Part shown: positions 52,248-61,656 of the stretch, piece by piece
Layout: every line of letters starts with the position of its first letter
Position numbering within the stretch: the stretch's first letter is position 1
Assembly: GCF_002197645.1 (NCBI RefSeq)
Contig: NZ_CP021874.1
Coordinates: 1,860,001 to 1,924,000 of the forward strand
Reading direction: 5' to 3'
DNA length: 64,000 nucleotides
DNA from: Enterococcus wangshanyuanii
GTDB taxonomy: Bacteria; Bacillota; Bacilli; Lactobacillales; Enterococcaceae
Translations under genes and position numbers: made by a program
The notes under the pieces: generated by a model
What the model saw: only the letters and a program-made list of their open reading frames with translations
The model's database searches: none
Told to the model about the DNA's origin: nothing

Positions 52248-53843
52248 TTAATCCAGTATTTCTAAATAATTTCCTTCTATCTTTCTGATTCTATTTTCCT
52301 CGATCACAAAAAAAGTACTGAACATTTTCTGTAGAAAAAAACGATCATGGGAAACAACAAGCAGCGTTCCTTTAAATAGTTGTAAAATCTCTTCAATTTC
52401 TTCTCTAGTTTCAATATCCAAGTGATTAGTGGGTTCATCTAATATAAGGAAATTTACCTCCTTATACATAAGCTTGGCCAATTCTAAACGAATTTTTTCG
52501 CCGCCACTCAAAAAACGAATCTGCTTCATCATATCCTCTTTATAAAATGAATATTTAGCCAAAATCTGGCGACTTTCTTGTTCCAATAGCGAACAACTTT
52601 CACTAAAATATTGGAGGATGGTCTGTTTTGGCTTTTTGTAATCAATAACTTGAGATAGATAGCCAATTTTAAGATTTGTTCCTTGTCTTATTTCACCTTG
52701 ATCCGGCTCTTCCATTTCCAAGGCTAACCTGAGTAATGTACTTTTACCAATACCATTTTTCCCAATAACCGCAGCGCGTTCTTGCCAAAATAATGAGAAA
52801 TCAAGTTGAGTAAATAAGGACTGATCATCATAACTTTTACTGACACCTTTGAATAAAAGGACTTCCTTTCCAGAACGACCTGTTTCTTTGAAGTTCTTAC
52901 CAATTTTGCCTGATTCTTCCTTTGGTTTAGGGATTGTTTGGATTTTTTCTAATCGTTTTTCTAACTGCTTTGCTTTTTTGAAGAACTTCTCGTTATCTCC
53001 TTCATGACCCCATTGTCGAAAACGACGAATCGACTGTTTTAACTTTTTCACTTCTTTTTCCTGCTCGTTAAAGTCTTTTCGCAGCTTCTCAAGCTGTTCT
53101 TCTTTTTGTTTTTTATAGGCTGAATAATTACCTTTATACTCAATAATTCGGCCATCTTCCAACTCGACCACTCTTTGAACCACGTTATCTAAAAAGAACC
53201 GGTCATGTGAAACGATCAGATAAGCCGTTTTTTCGTAGGCTAGATATCCTTCAAGCCAAGTGATTCTTTGTGCATCAAGATGATTGGTCGGCTCATCTAA
53301 TAAAACAAGCTCGTTTTCCTGCAATAGAACTCTTGCTAATGCTACGATCGTTATTTCTCCACCACTCAAATCTGAAAGCTTCTTCTCTAAAAGATGATCG
53401 ATCATTAAGCCATTTGCAATCATCATTAAGCGATTCTCCATTTCATAACCGCCCGCTTGAGTAAATTCTTCTTGCTTTTGTCCGTATCGAGCTAAAATTT
53501 GTTCCAGCTGACATTCTGGTTCAGTCATTTTCCGCTCTAAATAACTCAATTGCTTCTGAATCTCAAGTAAAGTGGTAAATGTTTCTAATAGATAATGTTT
53601 CACCTCTTGTTCTTTTGCTTCTGGAATTTGGTTTAGATAACCGATTTTACTATTTTTTTGCCGACTGACAGTTCCTTGATCACTCGACTCGATTCCTGTG
53701 ATTATTTTTAGTAGTGTTGATTTACCTGAACCATTCCCGCCGATCAACCCAATCTTCTCTCCCTTGTCGATTTGCAGGTTCAGTGCTTCAAATAGTGGAA
53801 CACCACCGTAATTTTTAGTTATATTTTGTAATTGTACTAACAT
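52248..53843 (-). CDS. ABC-F family ATPase (likely ribosome-protection/translation factor)
   Basis: A cytosolic protein of 531 residues with two ABC domains and no membrane segment: Walker A GGNGSGKSTLLK and GKNGIGKSTLLR, signatures LSGGEITIVALARVL and LSGGEKIRLELAKLM, and Walker B LVLLDEPTNHLD and FLILDEPTNHLD. The highly charged linker of about 100 residues (KLKQSIRRFRQWGHEGDNEK and following) is the arm that contacts the ribosome in ABC-F factors. I prefer the ATG at 53843 after GAGAGGG; an in-frame ATG at 53864 is possible. Sequence and neighbours (fosX, an upstream hairpin and small ORF) suggest an antibiotic-resistance or stress type, not Lsa(A). Which drugs, if any, cannot be told. Confidence 0.87.
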   Translation of the reverse strand: MLVQLQNITKNYGGVPLFEALNLQIDKGEKIGLIGGNGSGKSTLLKIITGIESSDQGTVSRQKNSKIGYLNQIPEAKEQEVKHYLLETFTTLLEIQKQLSYLERKMTEPECQLEQILARYGQKQEEFTQAGGYEMENRLMMIANGLMIDHLLEKKLSDLSGGEITIVALARVLLQENELVLLDEPTNHLDAQRITWLEGYLAYEKTAYLIVSHDRFFLDNVVQRVVELEDGRIIEYKGNYSAYKKQKEEQLEKLRKDFNEQEKEVKKLKQSIRRFRQWGHEGDNEKFFKKAKQLEKRLEKIQTIPKPKEESGKIGKNFKETGRSGKEVLLFKGVSKSYDDQSLFTQLDFSLFWQERAAVIGKNGIGKSTLLRLALEMEEPDQGEIRQGTNLKIGYLSQVIDYKKPKQTILQYFSESCSLLEQESRQILAKYSFYKEDMMKQIRFLSGGEKIRLELAKLMYKEVNFLILDEPTNHLDIETREEIEEILQLFKGTLLVVSHDRFFLQKMFSTFFVIEENRIRKIEGNYLEILD

Positions 53844-53992
53844 ATTTTTCCCTCTCTCTGCCATTCAGACAGATCAACAAAGTAATTGCTTATGCTGTGA
53901 GGTTAGAAGTCTCTATTTTTTATAAACTGTATTCAAGAATCAATAGCGTTCCCAGATATTACTTTTTATCTAAGTGCTACTTTAAGGTAGAC

Positions 53993-54023
53993 AAAAAAAG
54001 CTGAACAAAAAAATTGCTCAACC
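53993..54023 (-). promoter_or_regulatory. Terminator/attenuator hairpin before the ABC-F gene
   Basis: On the minus strand GGTTGAGC pairs (with G-U) with GTTCAGCT around AATTTTTTT and is followed by TTTTTTTG. It lies about 150 bases before the ABC-F start and about 110 bases after a small ORF (54134-54253). It could simply end fosX, or attenuate ABC-F expression as in other ABC-F resistance genes. Confidence 0.5.
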
Positions 54024-54133
54024 TTCATTATCATCTACTATAGCAAATACTAATTTATCTAATACTCACTTGTTATTTAATCATGAATACTCTTTAAGTA
54101 AATAAGTCTGAATGGTCTGTTTTATTCAATTGA

Positions 54134-54253
54134 TTATCCCAAATTGGACACACTTGTGCCTTGGAATAAAAAATCGGAAATAATGACATGACAAAAAGCC
54201 AGATACATTAATATAAATGAACTACTTGCTGTTATTTTTGACATGTTGACCAT
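54134..54253 (-). CDS. Small ORF upstream of the ABC-F gene (39 aa, hydrophobic)
   Basis: A 39-residue ORF starting at ATG 54253, with AAGGTGG 11 bases before it and an extended -10 (TGATACAAT) further upstream. It has a hydrophobic centre (SSSFILMYLAFCHVIISDFL) and a stop at 54134. The size and hydrophobicity fit either a leader peptide for attenuation of the ABC-F gene or a small membrane toxin-like protein. I recognise no family, and the ORF could be chance. Confidence 0.4.
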   Translation of the reverse strand: MVNMSKITASSSFILMYLAFCHVIISDFLFQGTSVSNLG

Positions 54254-54302
54254 CGTACTTATTCACCACCTTTTTAATCGATATATTCATTGTATCATGA
54301 AG

Positions 54303-54719
54303 TCATTCGATACGCACTGATTTTTTATGATACTGTTTTAAGCGCTCCTCTAATGTTCCAGTGTGCAGCTCAAACAGATGATTATCGAAATCATAAAAAT
54401 AAATAGAGTTAGCTTCTCCTTCTACCCGCGTTCTTCCTTTTCTTATGTCCAATCCCAATCGTTCGATTCTTTCTAAATACAGCTCATATTCACCTTCTTC
54501 GATCTTAAAGGCGATATGATCGTAAGTTCTTGTCGGTAGAGACTCCCCTTCCATAATTGCGATCCAAAGATCACCGATCAGAAAAAATTTCTCTCTAGCA
54601 ATTGAAAATGTTTCATCACCGCTGGAATAGACTTCTTTTGCATCAAAAATTTGTTCAAAAAATTGTGTAGCTTTTTTTAGATCCTGGACAATAAAAGTCA
54701 TGTGACTGATCGCTTGCAT
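54303..54719 (-). CDS. fosX: Fosfomycin-resistance hydrolase FosX
   Basis: A 138-residue vicinal-oxygen-chelate metalloenzyme that opens the epoxide of fosfomycin with water. ISHMTFIVQDLKKATQFFEQ at the start, YSSGDETFS, YDHIAFKIEE and SIYFYDFDNHLFELH carry the metal ligands (His6, the His in YDHIAF, the Glu in LFELH). Glu43 (IAREKF) matches the water-activating Glu44 of Listeria FosX. The ATG at 54719 is the start, with GGAGG eight bases before it; the ORF's 17 extra N-terminal residues from 54770 do not fit the family. Chromosomal and intact, so probably intrinsic. Confidence 0.92.
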   Translation of the reverse strand: MQAISHMTFIVQDLKKATQFFEQIFDAKEVYSSGDETFSIAREKFFLIGDLWIAIMEGESLPTRTYDHIAFKIEEGEYELYLERIERLGLDIRKGRTRVEGEANSIYFYDFDNHLFELHTGTLEERLKQYHKKSVRIE

Positions 54720-54791
54720 TCCGTTTCCTCCATTCACTATCGTACTAAACAAAAAAGTCTTGTTGAACAAGCCTTTTATTGATTTTCTAGG

Positions 54792-55238
54792 TCATTTATC
54801 AATTCTTTGGTATTCCATCGGCTTAGTTTCGCCAGTCATTTCTGGATTTCTCGTACCAAAATTCAGAATGATATTCTTATTTTGTAATAACTGAATACTA
54901 TAGCCAAGCTCATTAGCTTTATTTTCAAAATGATAAAATACGCCTAGCTCACTTTTCCCCTTTGACACAAATTCTGTTGGATCAGCATCGCTACCCTCGT
55001 ATTTAATAGTAACTCCCCTGTCATTTTTTGAAATATCAACTTTATCGCCTTTCTCCATTTCATCCAAACATTCCCACGTACCTATCAAAGATGCATACTC
55101 TTTTTCAGATAGTTTCTCTTTCTCCTCAATAGTCGTTATATGTGTACTATTTAAGGTCATTTTCTTGTTGTTTGGCGAACAAGCCGACAAGGTAAAAAGC
55201 ATAATGAAGAAAATCATATTTAATAAAAATTTTCGCAT
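54792..55238 (-). CDS. Small lipoprotein of unknown function
   Basis: A 148-residue predicted lipoprotein: signal MRKFLLNMIFFIMLFTLSAC with the lipobox LSAC. The mature domain begins after a short Lys/Asn linker and contains EYASLIGTWECLDEMEKGDK and EFVSKGKSELGVFYHFENKA, a GTWxC-type beta-barrel start seen in several small extracytoplasmic domains. No family assigned. It lies between leuS and fosX but ends before a gap, so it is likely separate. Confidence 0.72.
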   Translation of the reverse strand: MRKFLLNMIFFIMLFTLSACSPNNKKMTLNSTHITTIEEKEKLSEKEYASLIGTWECLDEMEKGDKVDISKNDRGVTIKYEGSDADPTEFVSKGKSELGVFYHFENKANELGYSIQLLQNKNIILNFGTRNPEMTGETKPMEYQRIDK

Positions 55239-55421
55239 GTCAAAACTCCTCTAGTCCCCAATCTTCAATACGATCTAATATAAAATCCATTTTAACATTC
55301 ATAGCAAAACAAAAATATACGAATCAACGACTTTTAAAAACCTTTTATCTTATGAGTGCTTATGGCGATCTATCAGCTACTATTTTCTAAACAGACTTCT
55401 CAAAAACAAACCAAATAAAAA

Positions 55422-55454
55422 GGCTAGAAGCCTTGTCATACAAGACTTCTAGCC
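55422..55454 (-). terminator. Terminator of leuS
   Basis: On the minus strand GGCTAGAAGTCTTG pairs with CAAGGCTTCTAGCC around TATGA and is followed by TTTTTATTTGG. It lies 20 bases past the leuS stop. Confidence 0.9.
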
Positions 55455-55474
55455 AATAATTTTTTTATAGATTA

Positions 55475-57988
55475 TTAATTTGCTACAATATTCACCAATT
55501 TTTCAGGAACAACAATGACTTTACGAACTGTTTTTCCTTCAATAAAAGACTGAATTTCTTCTGAAGCTAGCGCCTTTTCTTCAAGTTCTTCTTTACTAAG
55601 ACCTCGTGAAACGTTTACTTTCGCTCGAACTTTTCCATTCACTTGGAATACGACTTCAACTTCGTCTTCAACTAATGCTGCTTCATCATACGTTGGCCAA
55701 GGCATATTCGTTAAGCTTTCTTTGTTGCCTAAGATTGCCCACAGCTCTTCACCGATATGAGGCGCAATTGGCGCTAATAATTGAACGAAGCCTTCAATGT
55801 ATTCATACGGTAATACTTCTGCTTTATTCGCTTCGTTAACAAAAACCATCAACTGAGAAATCGCTGTGTTGAAATGGAGATTTTCCATATCTTCCGTTAC
55901 TTTTTTTACTGTTTGATGATAGACTTTTGTTAAACGGCCGTCATTGATCGTTGTAATGCGGTCACGCATTTTATTGTCTTCATCAACAATTAAACGCCAC
56001 ACACGATCCAAGAATTTGCGGCTACCTTCTAAGCCATTTTCGCTCCAAGCAATCGATGCATCCAATGGTCCCATGAACATCTCATACATTCTCAGAGTGT
56101 CTGCACCATATTTTTCGATCACGTCATCAGGGTTCACTACATTTTTCAAGGACTTACTCATTTTAGCAGGTGCCTCTTCCAGCTCTTCTCCTGTTTCGAC
56201 ATTCACCCAAACATTATCCCGTTTTTCTACCATATTCGTAGGAACAAGGGCACCACGGCTATCGCGGAAGCTTTGACCTAGAATCATTCCTTGGTTGTAT
56301 AATTTTTGATAAGGCTCTTTAGTAGGCACTACACCGATATCATATAAGAATTTATGCCAGAAACGAGCATATAACAAATGCAATACAGCATGTTCTGCTC
56401 CACCGATATAAATATCTACTGGCAGCCAGCGTTCTAATTTTTTATAATCAGCAAGCACTGTTTTGTTGTGCGGATCGACATAACGCAAATGATACCAAGA
56501 ACTTCCAGCCCATTGCGGCATCGTATTCGTCTCTCTTTTTCCCTTTTTGCCTGTTTCAGGATCAACAACATTGATCCAATCAGTAATGTTTGCTAAAGGA
56601 GACTCACCTGTTCCGCTTGGTTTGATATCGTCTGTTTTTGGTAATCTTAGCGGCAACTCTTCTTCCGGCACAGTTGTTGTGGTGCCATCTTCCCAATGAA
56701 TCACAGGAATTGGTTCACCCCAGTAACGTTGACGAGAGAATAACCAATCGCGCAGACGATAGCTGATTTCTTTTTTCCCTACTTGATTTTCTTCAAGCCA
56801 ATCATTCATTTTAGTGATCGCTTCTTCTTTATTCAATCCATCTAAAAAGCCAGAATTGATATGCACGCCATCTCCTGTGTAAGCTGCCTTATCAATATCT
56901 CCACCTGCTAATACTGGAATGATCTCGATGCTAAATGTTTTAGCAAATTCATAATCACGTTCGTCGTGCGCTGGAACAGCCATGATTGCACCTGTTCCAT
57001 ACGAAGCTAACACATAATCTGCGATCCAAATTGGTATCTTAGCTCCATTAACTGGATTTACTGCATAAGCTCCAGTAAAAACACCTGTTTTTTCTTTTGC
57101 TAAATCAGTCCGATTTAAATCCGACTTTTTCGATGCAGCATCAATATAGGCTTCCACTGCTTCTTTTTGCTCTGGCGTCGTAATCTGTTTCACCAATTCC
57201 AATTCTGGCGCCAAAACGGTATAGGTTGCGCCAAATAGAGTATCTGGTCTTGTTGTAAACACAGTGAATTCTTCATTCGTTCCATCTACTTTAAAGGTAA
57301 CATTCGCTCCCTCTGAACGACCGATCCAGTTACGTTGCATATCTTTGATACTTTCTGGCCAATCTACTAATTCTAGATCATCCAATAAACGATCTGCGTA
57401 AGCTGTGATCTTAAGCATCCATTGACGCATCGGTTTTCTGATCACATCATAGCCACCACGTTCGCTTTTGCCATCGATTACTTCTTCGTTAGAGATAACT
57501 GTACCAAGTTCCGGAACCCAGTTCACAGCAACTTCTGCTTCGTAAGCTAATCCATGTTCATACAGCTTAGTAAAAATCCATTGTGTCCATTTATAGTATT
57601 CCGGATCAGTTGTATTGATTTCACGATTCCAATCGTAGCTAAAGCCTAAAGAATTGATTTGACGTTTAAAGGTTTCAATATTTTTCTTTGTAAATTCAGC
57701 AGGATCGTTACCTGTATCTAGCGCATATTGCTCTGCCGGTAGTCCAAATGCATCCCATCCCATTGGGTGTAAAACACTATAGCCTTGGCTTCTTTTCATT
57801 CGTGATAAAATATCTGTTGCTGTATACCCTTCCGGATGGCCTACATGAAGACCTTGACCTGATGGGTATGGGAACATATCCAGTGCATAAAATTTCTTTT
57901 TGTTTGGATCATCATGGGTGGTAAAGCTATTGTTTTTCGCCCAATATTTTTGCCATTTTTTTTCAATCTTCTTGTGATCGTAACTCAC
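55475..57988 (-). CDS. leuS: Leucyl-tRNA synthetase
   Basis: Charges tRNA-Leu. At 837 residues it is a full bacterial-type LeuRS. HIGH-like [20 protein letters not shown] at about residue 40, the editing domain ([13 protein letters not shown] region and [13 protein letters not shown]), and the KMSKS signature [16 protein letters not shown] near residue 620 are all there. The last 60 residues form the C-terminal tRNA-binding domain. Expression is controlled by the leucine T-box upstream, from a TTGAAA-17-TAGTAT promoter. Confidence 0.97.
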   Translation of the reverse strand: MSYDHKKIEKKWQKYWAKNNSFTTHDDPNKKKFYALDMFPYPSGQGLHVGHPEGYTATDILSRMKRSQGYSVLHPMGWDAFGLPAEQYALDTGNDPAEFTKKNIETFKRQINSLGFSYDWNREINTTDPEYYKWTQWIFTKLYEHGLAYEAEVAVNWVPELGTVISNEEVIDGKSERGGYDVIRKPMRQWMLKITAYADRLLDDLELVDWPESIKDMQRNWIGRSEGANVTFKVDGTNEEFTVFTTRPDTLFGATYTVLAPELELVKQITTPEQKEAVEAYIDAASKKSDLNRTDLAKEKTGVFTGAYAVNPVNGAKIPIWIADYVLASYGTGAIMAVPAHDERDYEFAKTFSIEIIPVLAGGDIDKAAYTGDGVHINSGFLDGLNKEEAITKMNDWLEENQVGKKEISYRLRDWLFSRQRYWGEPIPVIHWEDGTTTTVPEEELPLRLPKTDDIKPSGTGESPLANITDWINVVDPETGKKGKRETNTMPQWAGSSWYHLRYVDPHNKTVLADYKKLERWLPVDIYIGGAEHAVLHLLYARFWHKFLYDIGVVPTKEPYQKLYNQGMILGQSFRDSRGALVPTNMVEKRDNVWVNVETGEELEEAPAKMSKSLKNVVNPDDVIEKYGADTLRMYEMFMGPLDASIAWSENGLEGSRKFLDRVWRLIVDEDNKMRDRITTINDGRLTKVYHQTVKKVTEDMENLHFNTAISQLMVFVNEANKAEVLPYEYIEGFVQLLAPIAPHIGEELWAILGNKESLTNMPWPTYDEAALVEDEVEVVFQVNGKVRAKVNVSRGLSKEELEEKALASEEIQSFIEGKTVRKVIVVPEKLVNIVAN

Positions 57989-58139
57989 GATGTATTCTCC
58001 TCCTATTTATAAATAACTTTTTTATCCTTTTTTAACTGGTGGTCGTACGTTTAATCTGAGAAAGAGCCAGCTTATTTTACTAGGCTTTTGTACATTAGCA
58101 GCTTTGCAAGCAGTCTCTGTTATTTGGCTTGGCTCTGGC

Positions 58140-58310
58140 ACTTCGCTCCCTTTGGTAAATCAAATTTTTGTTTTTTGGCCCTCTGGGATTCAGCTCTTGA
58201 GTTTCCCTTCTGATTAGAGTCCGTGATTCACTAGTACGGTAACTTCGCTCCCTTTGGTCGCCAAGTATTGTTCATCATCTACTCTGGCAAAGCCAGTCGT
58301 AGTGATTCAC
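58140..58310 (-). repeat. Two related repeat units between the T-box and leuS
   Basis: On the minus strand two units each open with GTGAATCAC (58310-58302 and 58231-58223) and close with ACCAAAGGGAGCGAAGT (58258-58242 and 58156-58140). The first also holds the hairpin CTGGCTTTGCCAG. The units are about 70 and 90 bases. They lie in the roughly 330-base space between the T-box terminator and the leuS start, so they are transcribed in the leuS leader. Confidence 0.6.
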
Positions 58311-58311
58311 A

Positions 58312-58632
58312 ACAAAAACGTCCCATAGGAAATATTTCCTATAGGACGTTTGATATGCAACGTGGTACCACCTAAATTCACTTGTAAAATACAAGCCTCA
58401 AACGTTATAACGGCCGTCACCGACTTTACTTAATTTAGAATAAAAGAATGAAGGATCGCTCCTATCACTTTCACTTGTTCAGTAAAATAACTCAAAGGCG
58501 AGTTCAAAAGCTTCTGTACGTATTTTCACCAGCCATACGCTCTCTAAAACATGGTTCTTTCTACTATTCCTTCTCACTGTTTGTGTATCAGTTCTGTGTT
58601 CTCATACTATCAAACTTCTAGTGGAATTTCAA
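58312..58632 (-). ncRNA. Leucine T-box riboswitch and promoter of leuS
   Basis: On the minus strand the promoter TTGAAA, 17 bases, TAGTAT (58604-58632) is followed by AGTAG, AGAGAGC, GGTGAAAATACG, the specifier region TTTTGAACTCGCCTTTGAG with CTC (Leu, 58500-58502) right after GAA, the T-box AGGTGGTACCACG (58361-58373) and the terminator CGTCCTATAGGAAA/TTTCCTATGGGACG with TTTTTG (58312-58350). The UGGU base fits A73 of tRNA-Leu. The terminator is avoided when uncharged tRNA-Leu binds. Confidence 0.92.
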
Positions 58633-58637
58633 TTGTT

Positions 58638-60689
58638 TTATTTCACTTTCAATTGCTGACCAATATAAATCAAATCACTTGATAAACCATTTAGCTGTTT
58701 GATTTTCTGAACACTTGTACTATATGTCTGTGCAAGTCCCCATAATGTATCGCCGCTTTTCACTTTGTGCGTGCTTGCATTTTGAGTACTGCTTTGATTA
58801 TTGGATGAAGAAGAAGTACTTGTTGAGCTGCCGCCTTTTTTGACAATCAATTTTTGGCCTGGATAGATCATATCGCCACTTAGATTATTCCACTGGCGCA
58901 AATTGGCAACACTCGTACCGTTTGCACTCGCTATCGCCCATAATGAATCACCAGATTTTACTGTATAAGAACCAGTTGTTGAACCCGTGTTCGTGTTTGA
59001 GCTGCCTGTATTACTTGATGAGTTATTGTTGCTGCTGGCAGAACCAGAACCTTTTTTCACGATCAATTTTTGGCCTGGATAGATCATGTCACCGCTCAGA
59101 TTATTCCACTGGCGTAGATTCGCGATGCTCACCCCGTTTGAATTTGCGATGGCCCATAGTGAATCGCCGGATTTTACTGTATAAGTGGCATTTGAGGTTC
59201 CTGTACTACCGGAATTATTTGAACTTCCAGCATTTCCTGTTGAACCGCTATTTCCGCTACTAGTACTTCCAGAACCTTTTTTGACAATTAATTTTTGGCC
59301 TGGGAAAATTATATCTCCACTTAAATTATTCCATTGGCGGATATTTGCAACACTCGTCCCATTCGCATTCGCGATGGCCCACAATGAGTCGCCGGATTTT
59401 ACTGTATAGTATGTGTTTGATGTTCCTGTATTGCCGGAATTCCCTGTGTTTCCTGTTGAACCACTGTTGCCACCAGTACTTCCACTACCTGTGCTGCCTG
59501 AACCTTTTTTGACGATCAGCTTTTGTCCAACATAAATCATATCGCTTGATAATCCGTTCCAGCTTTTAATGTTTGCGACAGATGTGCCATATTGAGCAGC
59601 TAAAGCCCATAGGCTATCACCGGATTTGACTGTATGGGTCACATTTTGATTACTTGTACCACCGGTATTGCCAGAATTTCCGCCTGTGTTCCCAGCGTTT
59701 CCACCCGTATTTCCACTACCGCTATTGCCGCCAGTATTTCCTCCAGTCGAAGGTGTATCATACTGAGTTAGATTATACGTTGTAATAATATTATTTAATT
59801 TTGTATTATAGCTTGGATCTGTTGCATAACGACCTGTCAACCATGCTGTCGCATCTTTATATGAGTTGGTATTACTTTTCCATGCACCAGAATAATAATA
59901 AACGCCAGATTGAAATGACGTATTTCTCAAAACATATGCGTTATCACTAAAGGATTCTGAATAAGATGGATACTTTCTAAACGCAGCATTTACTTGAACC
60001 CATTGTCCGTTATAAACTTCCCATGTTTGCATCGTAACTGACTGCCCTTGGTAGCTACCTTTGATACCAAACAGATTATGATTTGGTGCAGCAGATAATG
60101 TACTTCTGCCCCAATCACTTTCAAGGATCGCTTGTGCCATCATTACTGACGCATATAGATCATTCGCTGCCGCTACAGAACGAGCATGTCCTGAAATATC
60201 CGCAATAAACGTACTTGGACTAATGCTTCTTGTTGTCGCTGCAAAAGAACGTAAAGAAATTTCTGGTAATTTCTCCGTTTCATCGGTAGAAGAATCAGTT
60301 GTTTCCGCCTGATCTTCTGTTGTTGTAGTTGTTTCCTCAGTACCTGGAGTTGTTTCTGATGTATTTAATTCTGATGAATCGGTTGTTTCAGTTATTTCTT
60401 CACTTGAAGATGTTTCCTGAGTGTCTTCTGTCATCGAATCGTTAGAGTCAGTCGTCGTTTCTGTTTGAACGCCTTCTGTATGTGTAGGTGTCTCTGAGTA
60501 ACTAATCTGAGCATTTGGTGTTTGCTCTTCTGTTGCTTCTGCAATTTTAGGTGCTGCAATCGGTGCTGCAATTGATGAAACAACGATTGCAGAGCTTAAA
60601 ACAGTCGTTCCTTTTTTCAACTGGTCAGCAGCGAGCTTGTTTTGTTCAGCTTTCCTCCGCTCTTTTCTCGATAGTTTGTACTTCTCCAT
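58638..60689 (-). CDS. atlA: AtlA-type autolysin: GH73 glucosaminidase with five LysM repeats
   Basis: A 683-residue peptidoglycan hydrolase. After a long basic N-terminus and signal (LSSAIVVSSIAAPIAA), a Thr/Glu-rich linker runs to about residue 150. The GH73 domain (SPSTFIADISGHARSVAAAN, with the catalytic Glu in QAILESDWGRST) follows. Then come five LysM repeats of the form YTVKSGDSLWAIANANGTS...LSGDIIFPGQKLIVKKG joined by Gly/Ser/Thr/Asn linkers. E. faecalis AtlA has six LysM, so the copy here is shorter by one. It separates daughter cells after division. It is divergently placed to the DUF1700 pair. Confidence 0.94.
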   Translation of the reverse strand: MEKYKLSRKERRKAEQNKLAADQLKKGTTVLSSAIVVSSIAAPIAAPKIAEATEEQTPNAQISYSETPTHTEGVQTETTTDSNDSMTEDTQETSSSEEITETTDSSELNTSETTPGTEETTTTTEDQAETTDSSTDETEKLPEISLRSFAATTRSISPSTFIADISGHARSVAAANDLYASVMMAQAILESDWGRSTLSAAPNHNLFGIKGSYQGQSVTMQTWEVYNGQWVQVNAAFRKYPSYSESFSDNAYVLRNTSFQSGVYYYSGAWKSNTNSYKDATAWLTGRYATDPSYNTKLNNIITTYNLTQYDTPSTGGNTGGNSGSGNTGGNAGNTGGNSGNTGGTSNQNVTHTVKSGDSLWALAAQYGTSVANIKSWNGLSSDMIYVGQKLIVKKGSGSTGSGSTGGNSGSTGNTGNSGNTGTSNTYYTVKSGDSLWAIANANGTSVANIRQWNNLSGDIIFPGQKLIVKKGSGSTSSGNSGSTGNAGSSNNSGSTGTSNATYTVKSGDSLWAIANSNGVSIANLRQWNNLSGDMIYPGQKLIVKKGSGSASSNNNSSSNTGSSNTNTGSTTGSYTVKSGDSLWAIASANGTSVANLRQWNNLSGDMIYPGQKLIVKKGGSSTSTSSSSNNQSSTQNASTHKVKSGDTLWGLAQTYSTSVQKIKQLNGLSSDLIYIGQQLKVK

Positions 60690-60927
60690 AGTAAGTCCTC
60701 CGAATTTTCTAAAAAAGTGTACCTTGAATTATAGTATACCCTTTTTTCACTAAAAATAGAATGTTTTTTTAATATATATTTCTCCGTCCTATCATTTAAA
60801 CGTTCTTTTTTTGCTTTCTTTTTTTGTCTTCTTTTAATCATTTTATACCCTAATTTTTTTCCATGCAAAATCTAGGTCTCAGGTCTGATACCCCTCTTTA
60901 CCTTAGGCTGATTTTTTTAGTAAAGTC
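60690..60927. promoter_or_regulatory. Divergent intergenic region with the autolysin promoter
   Basis: The minus strand shows TACTATAAT about 50 bases before the autolysin start, and GGAGG precedes its ATG. The rest (60750-60927) has AT-rich stretches but no ORF with a site. Confidence 0.45.
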
Positions 60928-60956
60928 TTGTTATTAACTGCAAAAGAAATTATAGT
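60928..60956 (+). promoter_or_regulatory. Promoter of the DUF1700 operon
   Basis: TTGTTA, 17 bases and TATAGT, about 46 bases before the ATG at 61002. Confidence 0.55.
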
Positions 60957-61001
60957 GAAGAAGAAGTAATCTGATTGGTCAATGAAGTGAGGGGAAGAAG
61001 G

Positions 61002-61655
61002 ATGAATAAAGAGCATTTTTTAATTGAACTAAAGATTTATTTGAAACCATTGACGGCACAACAGCAAGCCTTTATCTTAGAAAAATATGATAAACTATTT
61101 GATGAGCGGCTCGCTAACGGAGAAATGGAAGAAGAAATCGCCAAAGATCTAGGAAAGCCTAGAACGATCGCTGAAGAGATTTTGGAGGAATTTGATATCA
61201 CTGTTCCTGAAAAACGATTGGAACGTGATGGCTGGCAAGAAATTCCACCTGCAACAAGTTATGAGTATTATGAGGAAGCCACTGAGCATCCATATGATCA
61301 AACCTATCAGTCTTATGAGCGTCCAAGACATAATGGATTCGTTCGTTTTTGTCAGATAGCTGGAGTTATTTTATTAAATTTTCTTTTAATGTTTTGGTTT
61401 ATATTTAGCTTTGCTATGCTTCTCTTTTCTGGTTGGTTTGCAGCTATTCTATTCTTGTTTTCTCCAATTTTAGGCGGTATTTCGATTGTTACCGGTTTGA
61501 ATGATGCATCAATGTTCGAAATGTTTGTTAGTGTCTTTCTTTGCGGCGCAGGTATCATTGGTCTATTGATTTTAGCGCCATTAACAAGATTTTTCGGTAA
61601 AGCATTAAAACGGTATATGCTATGGAATATACGTGTCTTAAGGGGAGATATATAA
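61002..61655 (+). CDS. DUF1700 (HAAS) family membrane protein
   Basis: A 217-residue protein starting at the ATG at 61002 (GAGGGGAAGAAGG upstream) instead of the frame's earlier start at 60975. The HAAS-type N-terminus (FLIELKIYLKPLTAQQQAFI, GKPRTIAEEILEEFDI) is a helical bundle of about 65 residues, followed by two or three membrane segments (ILLNFLLMFWFIFSFAMLLF, AILFLFSPILGGISIVTG). DUF1700 genes usually sit with a DUF4097 gene and a PadR regulator that senses envelope stress; the PadR gene is not visible here. Stop and DUF4097 start are one base apart. Confidence 0.83.
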   Translation: MNKEHFLIELKIYLKPLTAQQQAFILEKYDKLFDERLANGEMEEEIAKDLGKPRTIAEEILEEFDITVPEKRLERDGWQEIPPATSYEYYEEATEHPYDQTYQSYERPRHNGFVRFCQIAGVILLNFLLMFWFIFSFAMLLFSGWFAAILFLFSPILGGISIVTGLNDASMFEMFVSVFLCGAGIIGLLILAPLTRFFGKALKRYMLWNIRVLRGDI

Positions 61656-61656
61656 T

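Noticed and set aside
52248..53843. Calling the ABC-F protein Lsa(A)
   Set aside because: Sequence and length differ from Lsa(A) (about 498 aa with a different start); only the ABC-F class is supported.
58800..59660. Regular DNA repeats that might suggest a CRISPR or satellite
   Set aside because: They are in frame and encode LysM domains of the autolysin with Gly/Ser linkers.
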